Shown here: in pieces, positions 6,069-8,235 of the stretch
How the letters are laid out: each line of letters opens with the position of its first letter
Position numbering within the stretch: position 1 is the first letter of the stretch
NCBI GenBank assembly: GCA_964614365.1
Contig: CAZTLA010000134.1
Span: 1-8,235 of the forward strand
Direction of reading: 5' to 3'
Length of the DNA stretch: 8,235 nt
Origin: JACQWR01 sp964614365
GTDB taxonomy: Bacteria > Desulfobacterota > Syntrophia > Syntrophales > JACQWR01
Program-made: the position numbers and the translations under genes
Notes under the pieces: generated by a model
Databases searched by the model: none
Told to the model about the DNA's origin: nothing
Seen by the model: only the letters and a program-made list of their open reading frames with translations

Positions 6069-8022
6069 TTTTTATTATCCTTCTCTGTTCTAAGTCTTCC
6101 GCAACGTAGCCCAGATTCAATTCCTCTAAAGTCGCTTTGGTGGGAATTCCCTCATTATTCCACCCCTTGAATTTGTAATAGGCATCTAAGAGCTTTTCTT
6201 CAAGTTCGGGGAATCTTTTTTTCCAATGATCCTCCGGCGGCTTCTCATCAGCTCTCCTCAAGCCTCTTCTCACATTAATGGCTCGAATCAGGTTTCGGTT
6301 CCTCTTATATACTTGCGTGAGTCCGGCTTCATCCATATCGATCCCCGTTGCTGATGAGATTAACGGGGGGTAATTGTGAATGTGATAGGGAGGCTTCAAG
6401 GGAAATGACGACAAACCGGCGCACATCCCGACGGCGTCATCGATGTAGTGCATCTTCTCTTGCCAGTCAACGATGTCAACGGACATGTCAACAGTCGGGT
6501 AGTATGGATTTGAGTGCTCTCCCCGCAATTCCCAGTCCAGCAAATATTGTTTATACTTTTCATCAGGAACATGGACCCAATCCTTTACAAAGTCTTCTCG
6601 TTCCTCCATCGTCGGAAAGGGCGACTGGGGGAACTGCCCTTCAATTTGGGTAATGTTTATCTTCTCGCCGGTGCAATACATGAGAAAATAAACGGGATTC
6701 AGCATTCCCAGTTTCAGCGGGAGCTGCTCATGTTTTTTAATGTTATTATGAGCATATGCTTCTGCGCCTTTGCCGATCTGTTGGGCCGCCCAATACGTGC
6801 CGTTGGCCAAAACATCTCCTATCCCTTCGCGCCGAACGATTCTGTCCAGCAACCAGTAAAATTTCCCCTCGTTATCGGACGGGCACCCGGCAAAGTCCTG
6901 GTCAGTCAAAATGCCGGCTTCATAAAGCTCAAAGCCAAAGGCCATAATCTGCGGGGTTGAGAATCCGTCCACGCCATACTCCGTAGCGCGTTGAGCGATT
7001 CTAAAACCGAAATCCAGATCTGAAAAGGCCGCCATGGAATACGTGAGTTTCGAGAAGCACTTCATCATGTAGGTTGAGATTCCCGGCAGGGAAATTATTG
7101 CCCCGCACTTCATCGGACAGTTATAGCAACTTATTAACCGCGTCCGCGCATTTTCTTGAGTTTCCCTCCATTTATCTTCGACTTCCTTAGTCCAAAAATC
7201 CTTTCTCCGGGTGCGGGAATTACCCCACATGAAATTGGTGGTATGCCACTCCTCATCAACGTGTTTCATCTCTTGCGGTGACCCAAGCCCGGCTAATATG
7301 GGCATTACCCCCGGAATCGGCTTTTCTTCCCGTGCCTTTATATATTTCAGCACTTCGTTGCACAGCTTCAAATATTCATCCGGTCGGGCGAGATTAATGT
7401 CCTTTGTTCCCCGCACGGCGACCGCCTTTATCCCTTTGTCTCCCATAACGGCGCCAATGCCCAGTCGGCTGGCGCTGGACCTGCCCTGTTCGATGGAAGC
7501 CGTATAGACCCTGTTTTCACCGGCCAGGCCGATGGCAGCCACCTGGGCGTTCGGTTCATTCAATTCCTTTCGAATAAGTTCCTGAGTTTCCACAGCGCCC
7601 TTGCCACGGAGATGGCTGGCATCCCGTATTTCTACTTTGTCATTGTGTATCCACACATAAATCAGCTTGGGGGACTTGCCGCGAAAGATTACTTTGTCAT
7701 AACCGGCATACTTCAATTCAGGCGCCCAAAATCCCCCCATCATTGAATATGCCATTAACAACGTCTGAGGAGAATAGGTGGTAATAATGGTGCGATTGGC
7801 GCCAGGGGCAGGCGTGCCGCATAAAAGACCGGTGCCGAATATGAGCAGATTATCGGGAGAAAAGGGTTCAGTTGCCGGGGGAACCCTCTCCCATAATATT
7901 TTGGCATTCGTACCGAGACCTCCCAGATGAAGTTCCGTTAATTTCGGGTCCGTTTCTACCCTTTCAATGTTTCCCCGGGATAGATCTATTTCTAAATTAA
8001 ACCCTGTCTCTGCGTATCTCAT
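6055..8022 (-). CDS. bamB: BamB, tungsten active-site subunit of class II benzoyl-CoA reductase
   Basis: This 655-aa protein belongs to the aldehyde:ferredoxin oxidoreductase family. BamB reduces benzoyl-CoA to cyclohexa-1,5-diene-1-carbonyl-CoA at a W-bis-pyranopterin site. The family N-terminus (MRYAETGFNLEIDLSRGNIE, GGLGTNAK) and pterin-binding stretches (SMMGGFWAPELKYAGYDKV, SASRLGIGAVMGDKGIKAV) are present. The [4Fe-4S] ligands are C299/C302/C306 (CYNCPMKC) and C534 in DAVGMC. From memory, G. metallireducens BamB uses Cys322 as tungsten ligand and has Glu251 and His260 near the substrate. With this start, C322, E251 and H260 fall at exactly these numbers here, which supports both the BamB identity and the start. 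ATG 8022 has AGAGGGG 8 nt upstream. An in-frame ATG at 8079 would add 19 residues outside the family alignment and is disfavoured. The gene is first in the cluster. A paralogue acting on a related aromatic CoA ester cannot be excluded. Confidence 0.95.
   Translation of the reverse strand: MRYAETGFNLEIDLSRGNIERVETDPKLTELHLGGLGTNAKILWERVPPATEPFSPDNLLIFGTGLLCGTPAPGANRTIITTYSPQTLLMAYSMMGGFWAPELKYAGYDKVIFRGKSPKLIYVWIHNDKVEIRDASHLRGKGAVETQELIRKELNEPNAQVAAIGLAGENRVYTASIEQGRSSASRLGIGAVMGDKGIKAVAVRGTKDINLARPDEYLKLCNEVLKYIKAREEKPIPGVMPILAGLGSPQEMKHVDEEWHTTNFMWGNSRTRRKDFWTKEVEDKWRETQENARTRLISCYNCPMKCGAIISLPGISTYMMKCFSKLTYSMAAFSDLDFGFRIAQRATEYGVDGFSTPQIMAFGFELYEAGILTDQDFAGCPSDNEGKFYWLLDRIVRREGIGDVLANGTYWAAQQIGKGAEAYAHNNIKKHEQLPLKLGMLNPVYFLMYCTGEKINITQIEGQFPQSPFPTMEEREDFVKDWVHVPDEKYKQYLLDWELRGEHSNPYYPTVDMSVDIVDWQEKMHYIDDAVGMCAGLSSFPLKPPYHIHNYPPLISSATGIDMDEAGLTQVYKRNRNLIRAINVRRGLRRADEKPPEDHWKKRFPELEEKLLDAYYKFKGWNNEGIPTKATLEELNLGYVAEDLEQRRIIKNGQD
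6078..6084 (-). promoter_or_regulatory. Ribosome binding site of bamC
   Basis: AGAAGGA lies 9 nt before the bamC ATG and inside the last codons of bamB. Together with the 14-nt gene overlap it suggests coupled translation, keeping BamB and BamC in equal amounts. Confidence 0.7.
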
Positions 8023-8030
8023 TTTTTTTG

Positions 8031-8037
8031 CCCCTCT
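8031..8037 (-). promoter_or_regulatory. Ribosome binding site of bamB
   Basis: The mRNA reads AGAGGGG, followed by 8 nt (C plus A-rich) before the ATG at 8022. It is stronger and better spaced than the purine-rich bases before the alternative ATG at 8079 (GGAAGAG), so it selects the shorter start. Confidence 0.8.
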
Positions 8038-8126
8038 ATGCTCCGCAGCCGTTACCGTTACGCTGCGCAGATCGTTCATTGTTGCTGCGCTCTTCCGGTT
8101 GCTCCGAGTCTGTGAAAAAGTACTTG

Positions 8127-8136
8127 TGTAGCTACA
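8127..8136. promoter_or_regulatory. Perfect 10-bp palindrome, possible operator
   Basis: TGTAGCTACA reads the same on both strands and overlaps the proposed -10 element. A site here could bind a dimeric regulator that blocks or positions RNA polymerase. It is short enough to arise by chance. Confidence 0.25.
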
Positions 8137-8157
8137 TCATAACTTCCCTCTTGTCAA
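8129..8157 (-). promoter_or_regulatory. Tentative sigma-70-type promoter for the bam cluster
   Basis: On the minus strand a perfect -35 hexamer TTGACA (8157-8152) is followed after 17 bp by TAGCTA (8134-8129). The -10 match is poor, only two of six bases, so activator dependence or a different promoter would be equally plausible. Transcription from here would leave a leader of roughly 100 nt before bamB. I found no clear sigma-54 (-24/-12) element. Confidence 0.25.
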
Positions 8158-8203
8158 CAAAAAAATCTAAAAGCCTTAATTGATGCCCTCGTCAAAAGTA
8201 AAA

Positions 8204-8220
8204 TTAGCATAACTGGCTAA
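8204..8220. promoter_or_regulatory. Interrupted palindrome TTAGC-N7-GCTAA, possible operator
   Basis: The 5-bp arms separated by 7 bp lie about 50 bp upstream of the possible -35 hexamer, a position where activators often bind. The arms are short and chance occurrence in this AT-rich stretch is quite possible. Confidence 0.2.
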
Positions 8221-8235
8221 AATAATTTAACAATC

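Larger units (their letters stand above)
8023..8235. other. Gene-free AT-rich leader upstream of bamB
   Basis: No convincing coding frame exists on either strand between the bamB start and the right edge. The stretch is clearly more AT-rich than the genes, especially beyond 8140. It holds the bamB ribosome binding site, the tentative promoter and two small palindromes. No tRNA, riboswitch or terminator is recognisable. Confidence 0.6.

Noticed and set aside
6055..8079. Longer bamB starting at the ATG on 8079
   Set aside because: The extra 19 residues have no family counterpart. ATG 8022 has the better ribosome binding site and gives residue numbers that agree with the known BamB active-site positions.

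Overview
The window holds one gene cluster. Six genes lie on the minus strand and read right to left: bamB, bamC, bamD, bamE, bamF and the first third or so of bamG, which runs off the left edge. Together they encode most of a class II (ATP-independent, tungsten-dependent) benzoyl-CoA reductase, which dearomatises benzoyl-CoA to cyclohexa-1,5-diene-1-carbonyl-CoA in strict anaerobes. Every plus-strand open frame looks like a shadow of these genes. The host is best read as an obligately anaerobic aromatic-compound degrader, such as a sulfate- or metal-reducing or syntrophic bacterium of the Desulfobacterota type. Syntrophic Firmicutes also carry such clusters, so the phylum is not settled.

Layout, in direction of transcription: an AT-rich, gene-free leader (8023-8235) with a tentative promoter and two small palindromes; bamB (8022-6055, W-pterin active-site subunit); bamC (6068-5529, overlapping bamB by 14 nt, three-cluster ferredoxin subunit); bamD (5496-4345, HdrCB/HdrD-like CCG-domain protein); bamE (4331-1134, two HdrA-like FAD/FeS modules in tandem); bamF (1077-310, MvhD-like with a C-terminal winged helix); bamG (256 to past base 1, NuoE-like). 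The gaps are 13-56 nt and I see no terminator inside the cluster, so it probably makes one transcript that continues into bamH and bamI outside the window.

The main result is that bamE and bamF each contain one in-frame TGA, placed exactly where the family has a redox cysteine (family CxxC read as CxxU). Each TGA is followed by a hairpin at a distance suitable for a bacterial SECIS element. Both genes are therefore read here as full-length selenoproteins, not as broken genes. A standard-code annotation would split bamE into 111-aa and 945-aa pieces and cut the first 43 residues from bamF.

Likely division of labour, from family knowledge: BamB/BamC reduce the ring. BamD, BamE and BamF form a heterodisulfide-reductase/MvhD-type electron-transfer module. 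BamG, with the expected BamH and BamI, forms a NuoEFG-like NAD(H)-linked module. This arrangement suggests flavin-based electron bifurcation or confurcation, which supplies electrons of very low potential without ATP hydrolysis. That coupling is inferred and is not visible in the sequence. Other points of interest are a perfect 13-bp inverted repeat at the bamD/bamE junction, an Asp replacing a cluster cysteine in BamE, and the winged-helix tail of BamF.
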